From assembly GCA_029718625.1 (NCBI GenBank), contig CM056380.1, forward strand, positions 111,110,302 to 111,174,301: DNA of 64,000 nt, written 5' to 3'. Shown here piece after piece: positions 8,876 to 22,284 of the stretch. The notes beneath the pieces are model-generated. The model worked only from the letters and a program-made list of their open reading frames with translations. It was not told the DNA's origin and made no database searches. The position numbers and the translations under genes were made by a program. This DNA comes from Synaphobranchus kaupii (taxonomy: Eukaryota > Chordata > Actinopteri > Anguilliformes > Synaphobranchidae). Each line of letters starts with the position of its first letter. The first letter of the stretch is position 1.

Positions 8876-11800
8876 ATGAACGAGTGCTGCAATGGTTCAC
8901 ATGCAGGTGTCAGAGCTGTGACTGAAGAGGTACAACAGCCAATTCCAAACTAGAGAGGGGAATAATATTTAAATAAAAATAAGTTGGTTGCATGTCTCCT
9001 AGATACCAGAGTGTTCTGTTCTTCATTGATCAGTAAATGTAAAAATATCCAACATGACCAATTGATAACCTCGTGAGAACCTCAGAACACTGTTTTCCCC
9101 AAGTCTCTCGTTAAGCCCTAAGACTAATTACAGATTGATTTTGTATACTGACGGTGAATTTGCAGCACAGGGCTCCTAGGAAACTGACAAAGAAATTCAA
9201 TCTCCATCTTTGCCTTTTACACAGGAGTCTTTCGGGAGGAATTATACCCGAGTCGCTGCAATCAGCTGAACAGCCACACGAGAAAGACGATGTCGAATAA
9301 CAATACGCAGAAGGCGAACCCGCGTTTACGCGCGTAAAATCACGAATGACAAACGAGTGCAGGAGAAACGTGTGAAAGCCGTAAGCCGCACTTGTCCGAC
9401 CAACAGGGGAAAAAAAAAAAAGGCGACCTGATCGATGACAACGGTTCGCGTTTACGTTTATTAGCATTTACGCTAGCCACGAATCAATGTGCAGCCGAAC
9501 TGTAGAAGGCAGCCTTCGGGGCAGAAATGTCGGCGGCGTTTATTCTGATGAACAGACGCCTCACACCTTCGTTTCAGGCGCCATCATGCAAATATCCCCT
9601 TTTGTATAAAGTCTGATATTCCCCTGTGGGGGGGATGATGTGCAAAGGTTAACCGGATAATCATACTGGAATCGCATAGCGCACCACCCAGAGCGCTGAC
9701 TGGAAAACGCTATGGAGACGTGCCGGAGGGGGTATGCTCCCTGGAGCCGCACAGTGCGTCTCACCACTGGCACGCCGCTTGGATGAGAAAAAAAAAAAAA
9801 GACGCTAGAGCCTTGAAGCCACATAAAATTTGAAAAAAAAATTGCTACAAATGATTTCCATGGATTACTGTGAATTAGCCAGTCCTACACCCTGCGCATG
9901 TCATGCTGACACCGAGTACTCCGGTTCAGAGAGGATTGGCTTATTAGAAAAAAAAGAAAAAAAAAGCCCAAAAATAGAAATCCAACCCAATTACAGTCAA
10001 TGTGCTTCTGAGTGAATCTCTGTGGGTGACATTGGCCCAGGTTCCCGATTAGCATAAAGCCGGGAAATTATCTCCTGAAAAATATCATGAAGATGTGCAC
10101 CAACTTAATCACCCAAAACTATCAGGAAGGTTAGCATTTTGGCTCAACCCCTGCTTTGCACACAATTTACATACAAATGAGAGAAATGGAGCCTAACTTA
10201 CCACCAGACTGATGATCAAACACATCAGTAATGAATTGCATTAAAGAAATCCACACAGTAAGGCTCACACAAATAGATGTTAATTCCCCACGTCCCACAA
10301 ATGGTAATGCGATTGTTTATTTTTAAGTATGAGAGTGATAATGATCCTATACCAATTAGAGTGATAATGATCCTATACCAATTAGAAATGGTTAATTATC
10401 ATGCAACTGTAATCCACTTCCTGTCGTATATGCAACAGAACCTACAGACTAACAGACCTAAACTGTGCATTCTATTTTTCAATACATTTTTATAGATTTG
10501 CATTATTTCTTTTTTGTAGAACCAGGGAATTATATTGAACATTCAGTTCATGTCTGAATGAAGATTCATACCTGTGATTATAAACACATATATAACTGTA
10601 TTTCTCCCACAACAGGTAATCAAGTCCCTAAATAAATGCATCCAATGCATTTATAATAATAATAATAATGTTTGTGGTCTCATAATAAAGACACATACTC
10701 ATGGCAATGAATAAAACTGAATTTGAACATCTCCAAAAACCCAAAGAATACAGGAAGATGAATAAACAGAGACACGTATCCCTTCTTTCTCTTCGCATCT
10801 TTTCCCATAAAGAACTCAACTCATCAATCACCCGAGAGGAAGCGGAGGGTCATGGGAGGACAAAAATCGCCGCACAGTAAGATCTCCTGCGTTCTGAGTC
10901 ACCGCGAAGCGCGAAACGCGAGAATACAAATTCAATATCCGGCCTTGCAAAGGTCAGAAGGTCAAATGCTGTTGCCAGGTTGAAGCCAGCCAATCAGAAA
11001 CAGCAGCACAACAGAACATGAAGAAGCATAAGCCTGTAGCACAACGGCTACTGCAATACCCCTTTTTACACCACCAGAGTAGACCCAACCTGGCGGGCAC
11101 GGCTCAAATGGATTTTGCAGTATACTCAGTGGGCAACCATGCATGTCCATGGCTATGTTAACCTATTTTTTATCTCTGGTGCTTGCGTTGTTGCTTCCTT
11201 CGAAAGGAAGAATACATTTGGCAACACTGACTGATGAAATATTGATGTGGAGTTGTAGACCATGTAGGTGTCCAATAATCACCAGACAAAAGAATGGGTT
11301 TTTGTTTGACTTGGCCTATAAAATCATGTCTTGCTTTGTGTTTAGTAATATTCACGCTGCACATGCTATCGTCAATTACGTAAATATAGCTTAATCTCAC
11401 AAAAATAAATGATCAGGTCAGTTCAAAATTAATCAGGCACAAATATTGGCAAAAACAGAAGATTTCAATAATTGGCAAGGAGTCTATTTTTTTTGTCTTC
11501 TCTTTGTTGCGGTACCCTTAGCCAGTTTTGTCTTATGCATTTATTTGCTGGCTGTGCTACCTGCAATAATCTGTTCCATGGTTTACCGGTATATCCTCGT
11601 GTTTACATTCTGACGTGACTGTTGTTGAAGTAACTGCTAGCTCCGAGCTCGATTTTAATAGCGCCAGGACAAGAAATGAAATTGGGACATTTCTGGAATG
11701 GATCTCATTGGTTTGGACCACATTTGAAGTGAAAACTTTCCAGCACGGGTCCGGTTTGGCTCAAATGTGCAAATGGGGTATAAGTGTCTCTGGTGTTGTC

Positions 11801-12732
11801 ATCTATATTCGCTGAACACTATGTATGGGACCAATTCTCTAATTATTCATTTGGATCATTCATGGATTAATCATTTGAATTTTTAATGATGGAGCAGATA
11901 AACAGAAGCATGCAAATATAAAAAAATGCAAGATCAAACAGTGGTTTGTCATGACAGTAATGCAAAGGGTAATAGCGTGATAGGCTGCTACTATACATGG
12001 CTGATGCACTCAACCAAATGCCATCTAATTTACTGTAGTACAGTTTAATTCTCTTAATATGGATAGGCATTTTGATTTCATACCGTAACCAAACCACACG
12101 TTGAAAGTGGTGGTAGGGCGCTGTTAAATGCTGATCACAAGTGTAGATTAAGGGCTGGAATTCAGTGTAAAAAATAATCTCACTGGCTAATTGCTAATTA
12201 TTATCGCCCAGGTCTGTTAACCGCTATATTTATTGCCCCGTAGGCAGTGATAATACAGACCGTGACCACACCTTCTATGTGGCAGACTCATGTTTCATAA
12301 TTAGCAGAAGGGGCTTCGGTTTTATCTGAGCCCTTTCCCCCACCCCCCGCCCCAAAGGTTGAGCTTCCTGCAGAGAGGACGCGATGGTAACAGCTGCCGT
12401 GCTAACGTGCTAATGCAGGGGCTATCGTGGGACAGAGGTTATGTAGACTCCACAAATCTCTCAGCATACCACGTATGAACGTACTACAGTGGGGAGTGAT
12501 GACACTGCAGACTAGGTCTGTAGCCTTGATAAATTCAGTGTCGGAATCATTGGTATGATGATAATAATAATAATAATGTTGTATGCACTGTTGTGACTTG
12601 TTGTGAGGAACACAAACTAAAATGTTCTGGTCACCCTAAAGCCTTTCAACAATTATTGCCACATTAAGGAGGTAATTTTTTCAGTGGTCATCTTGTGTAA
12701 TTTTTTTCCCTACTGATTGCAATCCTTTATAT

Positions 12733-12849
<117 letters not shown>

Positions 12850-13442
12850 TCTATGCATATGCATGTGTGTGCGCAAGATTTTTATCAAGTGGCTAATCGC
12901 ACATTATTATTAGTCTCCTACTTCTTGCCTTAAAAAATTTATTTGGCCTGATTTGTTGAGTTGTATTAGCATAATTTGGACTGTAATCCATAAATACGCA
13001 AATGTGAAACTACTGCCATGGAACAGAAAAACGGCTGCGACTTCCACTTCACTGTGCCGATGAGCCATATAGCCAGGCCACCATCAATCAACAGTGCGAC
13101 ACATCTAGTCCAGTTTTAAAAGCTTCTTGCAGCTTTTTGATTGTTAAAGAGTAGAAAACTGGTGCTGGTTGTTATAATTGAATGAGACGATGGTTGCTCC
13201 TTTCTAAGGTATCAATGAAAGCTTGCTAGGGGATACCAATGAATAAGAATGGTGATAAACTGAACAGTGAAGAACAGGCAATGACAATGTTAGTGCATTG
13301 CCTGTACTTGAATTTACTACAGTAGTCACTTTCCATTGGCTGCTTATTTTATGGTGCCACTCAACCAAATAAGCTACTCCCATTCTGAAGTGCCAGAGCG
13401 GCTTTCGACCAGATTACAAGAGTGGTGAACTACGAGAATTAA

Positions 13443-13660
13443 CCCTTTAATGGCCGCTCAACCGTTTGGTAGAGCACGTTTTGAGTCTTGATATCTTTTT
13501 GAAAAATATGTTGGACTTAACTCCACCTGATTGAGCCATCTCTATTGGTGTACGTGGTAGAGATGGCTCAATCAGGCGGAGTTAAGTCCAACATATCTTT
13601 CAACAAGATATCAAGACACAAAAGAGTGCTCCACCAAACGGTTGAGTGACAATTAAAGGG
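13443..13660. mobile_element. piggyBac-type palindromic MITE with TTAA duplication
   Basis: A 218-bp element is almost one hairpin. It starts CCCTTTAATGGCCGCTCAACC and ends with the near reverse complement GGTTGAGTGACAATTAAAGGG, and the inner halves (GGACTTAACTCCACCTGATTG and its complement) pair around a short loop near 13545-13560. It is flanked by TTAA on both sides (13439-13442 and 13661-13664), the target site duplication of piggyBac transposons. No transposase is present. Confidence 0.85.
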
Positions 13661-14092
13661 TTAAAAAAAAAGGTAAAAAGTTCAATTCCACAAAAAAGAT
13701 AACTTTCTCTTACTGGAGATCACATAGTAGCTTTATTTGTTCAACATTTACTAAATTTAATACGCAGTAAAATAATTTAGGGCTGTGCAGGGGGCAGGGC
13801 CTCCTCCACAGGAGAAATTAAATTAAATTCATAGTGCTTTTAAAGGATACATGGTCACAAAGATGCTTTACAAGAAAACAAGAAATTGGAAAGTTGGCGA
13901 AGGCCAAATCTGAACCCCTCCTTGGGAGGGACCTGGCTATAGAAAGGGAGCGCAAACTCAGAGGACATCGGAGCATGAAAGAGATGTTCACGGGGCCCTT
14001 TGTCTGTTTCAAAACACAAATGAAAAGCACAGCGAGAATTAAAATAAAAGGTTTTGGCAAATTGGTCCGTCCATGACCCTCGTCAGTTAGGG

Positions 14093-14921
14093 CAGTGGTT
14101 CCCAAACTCGGTCCTCTGGGACCACTGTGTATGCTGGGGGACCCCTGTGTATGCTGGGGTACCCCAGTGTATGCTGGGGACCACTGTGTATGCTGGTTTT
14201 CGTTCCAACCACAATTGCAATACCAGAATTTTAACAAGATGTCAATTGTTCTTAATTAGGTGTTTGTCATATTTAGAGGGATTATTTACCCTCTTAAGCC
14301 ACATTATTTTGTTAGCAATAGCTATGCATGTCATGAATAATAAAAGTACAATATTCTCATTGTGCTATATTGCAAATAATTACAAAAAGGGGCAAAAAAA
14401 AAACATTTTAACTGACCAAATTTATTTTATTTTATTAAATAAAATTAAAGACTGAGGTGAATCAATAGGCTCCTAATTGGTGAAATTGTGGATATATGGC
14501 CACTAAAACTAACCATTTGATAAATAATGAAAAAAAGACAAAGAAAATGATAACGAGCCAAACTTGCAGTGTTAATACATTTAAGAAAAACTTGATGAGG
14601 GAACTTAAAAACTCACGTTTTTTCCTAATTAGGAGCCAATTGATTCACCCCAGTCTTTAATTTGATCAGTTTAAAAAAAATGTTACCTATTTGCAAAACA
14701 GCCCAATAAGCACAGTAGGAACATGGGAATTTTTATTCTTCGTGGCATGCATAGCTACTTCAGACATGATGTGGCTTAAGAGGGTAAATAATCCCTCTAA
14801 ACATGAAAAGCACCTAATTAAGAAAAATTAACAGCTTGTTAGGATTTTGGGATTGCAATTGTGGTTGGAACGAAAACCAGCATACACAGTGGTCCCCGAG
14901 GACCGAGTTTGGGAACCACGG
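14093..14921. mobile_element. 829-bp foldback hAT element
   Basis: The ends read CAGTGGTTCCCAAACTCGG and the complementary CCGAGTTTGGGAACCAC, with an 8-bp duplication AGTTAGGG / AGTTAGGC (14085-14092 and 14922-14929). The two halves, about 14093-14520 and 14575-14921, are long imperfect reverse complements, so the element can fold into one giant hairpin. Only the left arm carries a fourfold expansion of a 20-odd-bp CTGTGTATGCTGG unit (14120-14195). Ends and duplication length indicate the hAT superfamily; there is no transposase. Confidence 0.85.
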
Positions 14922-15115
14922 AGTTAGGCTACAACCCTTTCACCATTCATCTCTGCAGTAAATTTTCTATGCCCTCAGAAAACACATTCACGTCAAAATT
15001 TGACACTGAAAACATTGAAAACTCAACAGAGCACCATTGGAGATGACGCCTTTGCCCAGATTGCGTGCATAAAGTCCTCTATTGCCACTCATTCCATAAT
15101 GTGTATTGCCTATAG

Positions 15116-15358
15116 CAGTGGTCCCCAACATCTACCGTCCTGTAGGTTTTCACTCCAACCCTAACAAAGCATCCCTCAGTCAACAGCTAGAGATCTACCA
15201 TCCTGTAGGTTCTCACACCAACCCTAACAAAGCGCACACCAGTCAACAGCGAGAGAGCGTGTTGAGCTGCCAATTACTGGAATTAGGCGTGCCAAAATAG
15301 GGTTGAAATGAAAACTTACAGGACGGTAGATCTCCAGGAACAGGGTTGGGTACCACAG
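15116..15358. mobile_element. hAT-type MITE
   Basis: Ends CAGTGGTCCCCAAC and GTTGGGTACCACAG, with an 8-bp duplication GCCTATAG / GCCTATAA on the two sides (15108-15115, 15359-15366). The left arm contains an internal doubling of a unit of about 65 bp (CTACCGTCCTGTAGG and CTACCATCCTGTAGG). Non-coding. Confidence 0.85.
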
Positions 15359-15521
15359 GCCTATAAGATAAATACTAACCACCACAGCAAACAAAAACAA
15401 ATACGATCATTGACCATTATTAGGTTGAGCTGCACACTGCAAAAACCAAATCTTAAGTCCGTCTAAGTTTACACACAGTAAGAAGTCAAGACACTGAGTC
15501 CTCGTCAGGAAAGCACTGAGA

Positions 15522-15783
15522 CACTGCAAAAAAGAAAGTCTGTCTTAACAAGTGTTTTAGTCTTATGAGACTTAAAATCTTTTTCTCTCAAATAGAAAAT
15601 ATTGGCTTGCTTAAAGTACATTTTTTCTTCAGAATTGAAATTGTCTTACCCCTTTGGCAAATCTTGAAATGAGTCAAACTGACTCACCTCACTGGCAAGA
15701 AAAAAAAACTAGACTAGACATGTCTAAATATAAAACAAAAACACTTGAGACTGACTTACTTTTTTGGTTTCTGCACTGCAGTG
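15522..15783. mobile_element. Palindromic TIR MITE with CACTGCA ends
   Basis: Starts CACTGCAAAAAAGAAAGTC and ends with TTTTTTGGTTTCTGCACTGC plus AGTG; the inner sequence also has complementary TTAAAATC/AAGTC-type blocks. A MITE family with CACTGCAAAAA ends is very common in fish genomes. I could not define its target duplication, so the superfamily is left open. Confidence 0.6.
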
Positions 15784-16473
15784 ACACTGCTTGACCTCAG
15801 GATTACAGACTTCACAGACGGATAGTTGTTCGGCCAGCCAGCCAGTCGGAGGAAGTCACAGTATTAGCAGCCTAGTGCTTTATCAGCGCCGTGACAGCAG
15901 AGCCGCTACTTACTGCTAAACAGGCTTGGAGAAAGGCCTTCAAGCATGGAGGAGCCATTCGCCTCAGGCTGTAAGCTACATCTATGTAGTGAATGTAGCA
16001 AAAAAAGAAGTGAATTTACTCATCAAACATCATTCTGGTGATGCGGAGATGTACATTACATTAATTTAGCAGATTCTCTAACCCAGCAACGTAGAAACAC
16101 ACATACCGTGAGTGCAGTCTAAAAGGTCTAAAAATCTAAAAGAGCTTCAGGAACCACAAATAAAGCCTGCGTATACCAACAGCGTGTCTCATGGACATGA
16201 AGAAAGCCCATATCAGCCTTCTGCTTTGAGTCAATATTTTTACATTCCTTCCCTTATTTGGAATGCCCTCCTCTGTAAGTACAGGAGGGCACACAACCAC
16301 TGAAACGCAAGCGCTCACCCAACTATTTACTCTGCAATCCCAGGTACAGCGTGGAGGTAAAGGGACCCGCAGGCCGCTGGAGATGAAAGGGAACATTCCA
16401 CAAAAAAAAAAAGAAAAAAATGCAGAGGTATAGAAAAGTACAAAAATTTTATTAGCCAGACGTCAATCTAAAG

Positions 16474-16680
16474 CAGGGGGTCCTCAATCTTATCCAGAAA
16501 GGGCCGGTGTGGGTGTAGGCTTTTGTTTCAGCCAAGCAGTTACACACCTGATTCTACTAATCAAGGTCTTTAAAGCAGAGAGTCTAGTGGTTGATCAGTA
16601 AAATCATCTGTTTTCCTTCTTGGTTGGAGCAAAAGCCTGCACCCACACTGGCCCTTTCTGGATAAGATTGAGGCCCCCTG
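16474..16680. mobile_element. hAT-type MITE with perfect 8-bp duplication
   Basis: 207 bp with ends CAGGGGGTCCTCAATCTTATC and the complement GATAAGATTGAGGCCCCCTG, flanked by exact ATCTAAAG copies (16466-16473 and 16681-16688). The halves also share the GGGCC..GTGTGGGTG..AGGCTTTTG block and its complement. Non-coding. Confidence 0.92.
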
Positions 16681-16976
16681 ATCTAAAGTGTAAGGTAATA
16701 AAAAGTGAGCTAGGAAGCAAATGTTTCAGTCTCATAATGCTTTTGAGAATGGTACAGACCACAAACCTTTTCAAGACAAAGAACCCACTCAGATAATTAC
16801 AAACAGCTGATAGCCATAATAAGAGCAATTGGAACAATGACATAGACAATCCCACCAGCTGAAACTCCAAATGATTGTGCCAGATGACCACACAGCTGGG
16901 GCAAACAGATAGCAGGCACGCGATTGGCCAGAGGAATCAGCCCTCCATCCAATGAGCACTGTCTTAGCCCAGTCAA

Positions 16977-17937
16977 GGGGTGCGTCCCAATAGTCGAAAA
17001 ATGCCACCTTTCCTCCTCCACTGCCACTCCTCTACTCCGTGCCCCGGAAACGGATCTTTCTGTTTTAATCTATTGTCACTGATTACATCTTCATTACGTA
17101 TTAATGCTTACATATTAATTAATGTCTCGACGCAAACTGCAATGTCAGGTACATTGGATACTGTACATGCAAATACTTGTACTCAAAACTTTCAGGCAGT
17201 TTTGCATATTTCCGGGTAGGAGAGGAGTGGTAGTGGGGGAGTGGAGGAAGGGAGGTGGGGAGTGAAGAATATTGGGACGCACCCAAGGCCAACTCTCGGA
17301 GGACAACAGTCCCAATACTCGAAAAATGCACCCTCCTTTCCTCCACTACCACCTCCTCTCCTCCGTGCCCCGGAAACTGATCTTTGTGTTTTAATCTAAT
17401 GTCGCTGATTACATCCTAATTACGTATTAATGGTTACATATTAATTAATGTCTCGACACAAACCGCAATGTTAGGTACATTGGATACTGTACATGCAAAT
17501 GCTTGTACTCAAAACGTTCAGGCAGTTTTGCATATTTCCGGGTAGGAGAGGAGTGGTAGTGGGGGAGTGGAGAAAAAGAGGTGGGGAGTGAAGAATATTG
17601 GGACGCACCCAAGGCCAACTCTCGGAGGACAACAGTCCCAATACTCGAAAAATGCACCCTCCTTTCCTCCACTACCACCTCCTCTCCTCCGTGCCCCGGA
17701 AACTGATCTTTGTGTTTTAATCTAATGTCGCTGATTACATCCTAATTACGTATTAATGGTTACATATTAATTAATGTCTCGACACAAACCGCAATGTCAG
17801 GTACATTGGATACTGTACATGCAAATGCTTGTACTCAAAACGTTCAGGCAGTTTTGCATATTTCCGGGTAGGAGAGGAGTGGTAGTGGGGGAGTGGAGGA
17901 AAAGAGGTGGGGAGTGAAGAATATTGGGACGCACCCA
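16977..17937. mobile_element. TIR element in three tandem copies (326-bp period)
   Basis: Outer ends are GGGTGCGTCCCAATAGTCG and GAATATTGGGACGCACCC, an inverted repeat. Between them the body (CTCCGTGCCCCGGAAAC .. TTGCATATTTCCGGGTAGG) occurs three times at a 326-bp period, joined by a shared linker AAGGCCAACTCTCGGAGGAC. Copies two and three differ at only a few positions, while the first copy is more diverged. This points to local tandem duplication after insertion. The outer end resembles other fish MITEs starting with G-rich GTCCCAAT. No transposase seen. Confidence 0.8.
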
Positions 17938-20900
17938 GGTACTGTATTTGTGGTTGCCTTTCAATCAGCAGGTAATTAAGGCCTTGAAAAAAAAGGTGTG
18001 TGGATTCTTAAGCCAATCAATGACTTCAATGAATCACATTGAAAACCAGTGGACACTGTGGCCCTTCCGGACTGGATTCTGGCATCCGCTCGTTAGCAAA
18101 TCACGGATCACTACAACTACAAAGTACAGGCCACAGCCAGCCCTGGTAGAGCCATGACTCCATGTGAACCGCAGGGGGCGCATTATACACAAGTGCTTTC
18201 CCTGATCCATCCTTATACAACGCCTGGAATTAATTAAAGACAGCCATGCTTCAATTCATCATGACACGCTTGCAGGTGAACCCACGACCTCAGCATAGTT
18301 TCACGTAAACGGGTGAGTAATCTTATCGTTTTGGCCTGACAGCGAGGTACACGACCCGGATAACTTCCTCAGAATCCAATTTAAACGATGCAACAACCCC
18401 CTCTAAATAAGGAAGTGGAATTGAAAGAGTGTTTGTACACAAGGCATTCATATTGACCAAAGTGAACGAGACAAGATTACAGGGGTGGACCTATTCTAAC
18501 AGCTGTGATTGTCAGGGCGTTGAGAACCCAATGATTGGAAATAACGCTGACGGGAACTCTCGATGGTAGGGACTGTGTACTTTGTGTTACTGGCAGATGG
18601 CCAATCTTCCCGTCATAGACGAAAGGCTCGAGGTTGGCTGGGGCTAAACGAATAACACGCGTAATGAGAACATTTCTACTCCTTATCGTGTCACTGTCAG
18701 AATCAGCCTGATGGGATTGTTTTTTTCCCCACATGAGATGCACGAACGCACGCCACATTTTCACTAGCATTCTGAGGCCGGCGTTGCCTATACCGCAGTG
18801 TGGTACCTGGACAGAGAGCAAAGAGCAAGCTCTTTTCTGTGCCAAGTACGACAAGTCACACACAGCACCCCCAAGATACACTGAGGATCGTCAAGATACG
18901 TGACACTAACCGGATGGGAAAAACTAACTACAAAATGATTCTGCAACTTATTTCCCCAATAATTTCTTGGTAATTTTTTTTTATTGGAACGCCAACTATG
19001 ACACGTTACGCGATAACAAATCTGTCCTCGACTTGCAGCAGGCAAAAAGATAAGTTATAATGATGTAGCCAGATGTGCGAGCTTGGACATTGAGACCGTG
19101 CATGCAGTGTGTGCTGGGCCAATGAAAAATTACTGTAACACTAAATTTCATGGTTATCTGATACAGACGCAGCTTAAGTTATTTTTGGGCACGGGGGGTG
19201 GGTGGGGGGGGGGGGGGGCGGAACAAGACATCATTACTCCAAGGGCAGCCAAAGCCAGACACGTGAAAACAGCCTGGGAACGTGTACAGCATAGTACAAC
19301 TACGGCACAAGATTTACAACACGATGAAATGACACTAAGAACGCCTCTGCACACTGTAAAATGTTTAACATCGATTTAACTTTAACGAGTGTTTACATGA
19401 GGTCAAAGTTTGATGGAACAGTAAGCGTCTGCATCTCAACGTTCATCTGGGTCTGGATGGTGACGGGCAGAGGATCTCCAGCACGCGGTGATCTGCGTTC
19501 AATAATCTCAATAATTAAACCAATTATGTAGCTGAGGGCTTGGTTGGAGCAAGACCCAGAAACAGTTGTGATACCCAGGGCCAAGGTTGCCTCCCCCTGG
19601 GCTACAACAGGGCCAGTTCTAGGCAGAAGGCAACATAGGCAGTCTCCATCCATCTGGTGGGGTGGGGTGGGGTGGGGTGGTTGGGGCTCCAAAGGCTATC
19701 TCCAGCATACCCCCAACCCCCCCCCCCCCCCCCCCCCCAAATCACACAGAGGGCAGCAGAGAGGCTAGAGCCATGCTTGGGCTACAGTAGGCATGTCCAT
19801 CAGTATTAGGGGAATGATATACACCACAGAAGAGATTACTACTCGTTTTGAAGCAGTATCTGTCCTTTATAATAGGTTTTTTGCACATTATCTAGCCCTA
19901 TAAACCCGTCTACACACTTAGTTTAATATATAGATGGCCAATATGCAAAATCTTAAATGGTGTTATTCATGTTTTGACAATAATCAATAGAGTAGACACG
20001 GTATGGTTATGGACATTATTTTTTAATTCATGTTAGCTTGAAGCGGACTAGTTTATTTCTTTTTTTTAAAGGGTACTATTGGTCAATCTGTTCATAATCT
20101 GCAAACTGAATATTTTTGTGTCAGGACAAGAATTTGTTCTGCTGAAAGAGTGCAATTATGTCATTATGTGGTTTTTTGTCACGGCTTGCTTTGTCTGTCT
20201 TTCCTGTATACGTGTCAGAGCTTTAAACAGATCGATCGACAGATATTAATGTGAAAGTCTTGTCTGCATTCCGTGCCTGCTTACAAGCATGTTCTGCTGT
20301 ACTGCAATCTCAAGAAAGGTAGAAATATATGCAATCCAGAGATGGAACCTTTATTTTCTCAGCAGGAGGTACCGAAATCCCGTGGGACCAAGGGGAACCG
20401 AATTTAGTGCACAGTTTTCTACAGAATTATCAAGACTAAGCAAGAAATCTGCATTTTTTTTTTCTGGGTAACAGTAAATTAATGAAGTACTAAAGATGGA
20501 AAGAACAGAGGAAAGATGGGTCAACATCATATTAGGCGTAAAGTCTACAAAGTGTAGTCTCAGAACTTGTTACACTTGCCTGCTAAATTTCCCTAACGTA
20601 GCTCAAGTGAATATCACACTATTAACTTCTCTATAACAAGGTCTGGATATAACAAAAGTGATTTTACATTCCCCCTGGCAGTGAGTACCTGTCTCTTTAC
20701 GCTATGCAGAGATGCTTCATTTCATCTGAAATAGGTGAGGGGTGGGGGGTGGTGAGTGAGGTTAAAGGCCTTACATTTACTGTAAGTGTAATGAGCTTTA
20801 TCTGTTCAAAGCCTGTGCTCTCAAGAAGAATAGAGCTAAATCTTCCTTAAAGGACAGAGATAAGCGCTGAAGTGACAATGGCTCTTCCCCGTGAAGCAAA

Positions 20901-21220
20901 CTCACGTCGCCCTGACAACATACTGAACTCTGAGTCTCCACCCAGGAAAAAGGAACAAAAACGTCAACTACAAGGATTAGGTTCACAGAACCCTGGGCCA
21001 AGACACACACATAAACAAATCATTATTATACTCTACGAATATACTATAATCATTGGAATAATTCAGCAATTAAAACATTATTTAAACCCATTCTATATAT
21101 TATTAGGTACTCTTAATGGAAATTATCATCAAGATTAATCTTCAGGGGTTTAATTTGCTTCCCTTATTCTTGTCAGGACATTGGTATAAGACCCAACTTT
21201 TTACGTAGTATTAATTTACA

Positions 21221-21354
21221 TAGTTGGATATTTACTGAAGCAATTCAGGCTAAGTACCTTGCTCAAGGGTACAACGGCAGTACCAGGAAATCGAACCTGC
21301 AACCTTTGGGTTACAAGCCCAGTTCCCTAACCGTTATACTACACTGTCGCCCTT
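21221..21354 (-). mobile_element. Truncated UnaSINE1-like SINE
   Basis: On the minus strand it has the tRNA-like head with GGTTCGATTTCC B box and the GTACCCTTGAGCAAGGTAC block. It stops before the GGATA stem-loop tail, so the 3' end is missing. It ends about 140 bp from the 51-nt marchf8 exon, on its downstream intronic side in the gene's direction. Confidence 0.8.
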
Positions 21355-21492
21355 TTTCCCCAGCAGTGGCTCTGCCGTCAGGAAAGCAGGGATTCGGTGT
21401 TAAAGTGCGCCGCTTTAAACAGCCTGAGGAGACGCCACGTGTACTTCTGACATATAACCCACGGGCAGCGGGAGACGGTCGCATTTCCATAC

Positions 21493-21543
21493 CTTTGAAA
21501 TGTTGCTGGACCGGCTTGCAGAATGACCCACAGTCTTCTCATT
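21493..21543 (-). CDS. marchf8: marchf8 N-terminal exon (51 nt, 17 residues)
   Basis: Acceptor TTCCTCTGTGCCACAG and donor AAAG|GTATGG frame a phase 0/0 exon encoding NEKTVGHSASRSSNISK. Mammalian MARCH8 has NEKTLGHFMSHSSNISK at the same place, and MARCH1 has NEKSPGRSASRSSNISK, so the exon is ancestral to both. With the next exon it continues AGSPTSVNAPCSFSR, which fits MARCH8. The exon lies in the N-terminal cytosolic part ahead of the RING-CH domain. Its 3n length and phases mean it can be skipped without a frameshift. It is flanked about 13 kb downstream and 7 kb upstream by complementary minisatellites (see findings). Confidence 0.92.
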
Positions 21544-22092
21544 CTGTGGCACAGAGGAAGATGGAGGGGGGAAAAAGAAGGAGAGAGAGAGGGAGAGAGA
21601 GAAAAAGAGATAAGTGATGGTGAATTTCAATCTCAGAGAAGATGGGGGGGGGGGGGGGGGGGGTTTGTTGTAGTATCACCATGTGGCTTTACTGATATGG
21701 CGTGCGCAAGCCATAACCCTTCACAACCATGCCGAGTTTGGTGAGTTTTTGATAACCTTTATGGATTTTTATAGCCATCATAACAAGTGCAATAGGGTGC
21801 CTGCACACCAACAGCCAAAATAAATAACAGTAAAAAAAGGTCGTCCATCATCCAAACAGTCATCATCCAGTTTCTCATTGCATTGTCTGGACTTGAAGCA
21901 ACAGTTGACAGCATTCTTCATTCTTGGCTCAGTCTGCAGAGCATTGCCATTGATTTGGACGCTACTCAATTTGGACCACCATCATCTGGCATCTGCTTTA
22001 CCTAGTTCATCACGTCAGACGTTTTAAAAAAAATAATTCTCAGAACTCACAAGAACTTCTCAGGAAGTGAAAATTATAATTCGTCAACGCCC

Positions 22093-22208
22093 AGGTGTGT
22101 GTTTGTGTGTGTGTTGATATGCATGTGTGTGTGTGTGTGTGTGTGTGCGTGTCCGTGTGTGTTTGTGTGTGTGTCTGCTGATATGTGTGCATGTATGTGT
22201 GTGTGCGT
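22093..22208. repeat. Imperfect GT microsatellite
   Basis: GT-rich run with GC, TTT and CTGAT interruptions; frames across it are low-complexity C/V or T/H only. Confidence 0.9.
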
Positions 22209-22284
22209 GCAGCAGTTCTGTCTGCAGGATTGTAATTATTTGTTTCAAGTCACCAGAGTGGCTCCTGTGGTGTATTGAACACCT

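Noticed and set aside
18168..18181. CTCF-like GCAGGGGGCGC site
   Set aside because: Two mismatches in the conserved core; too weak to list as a feature.
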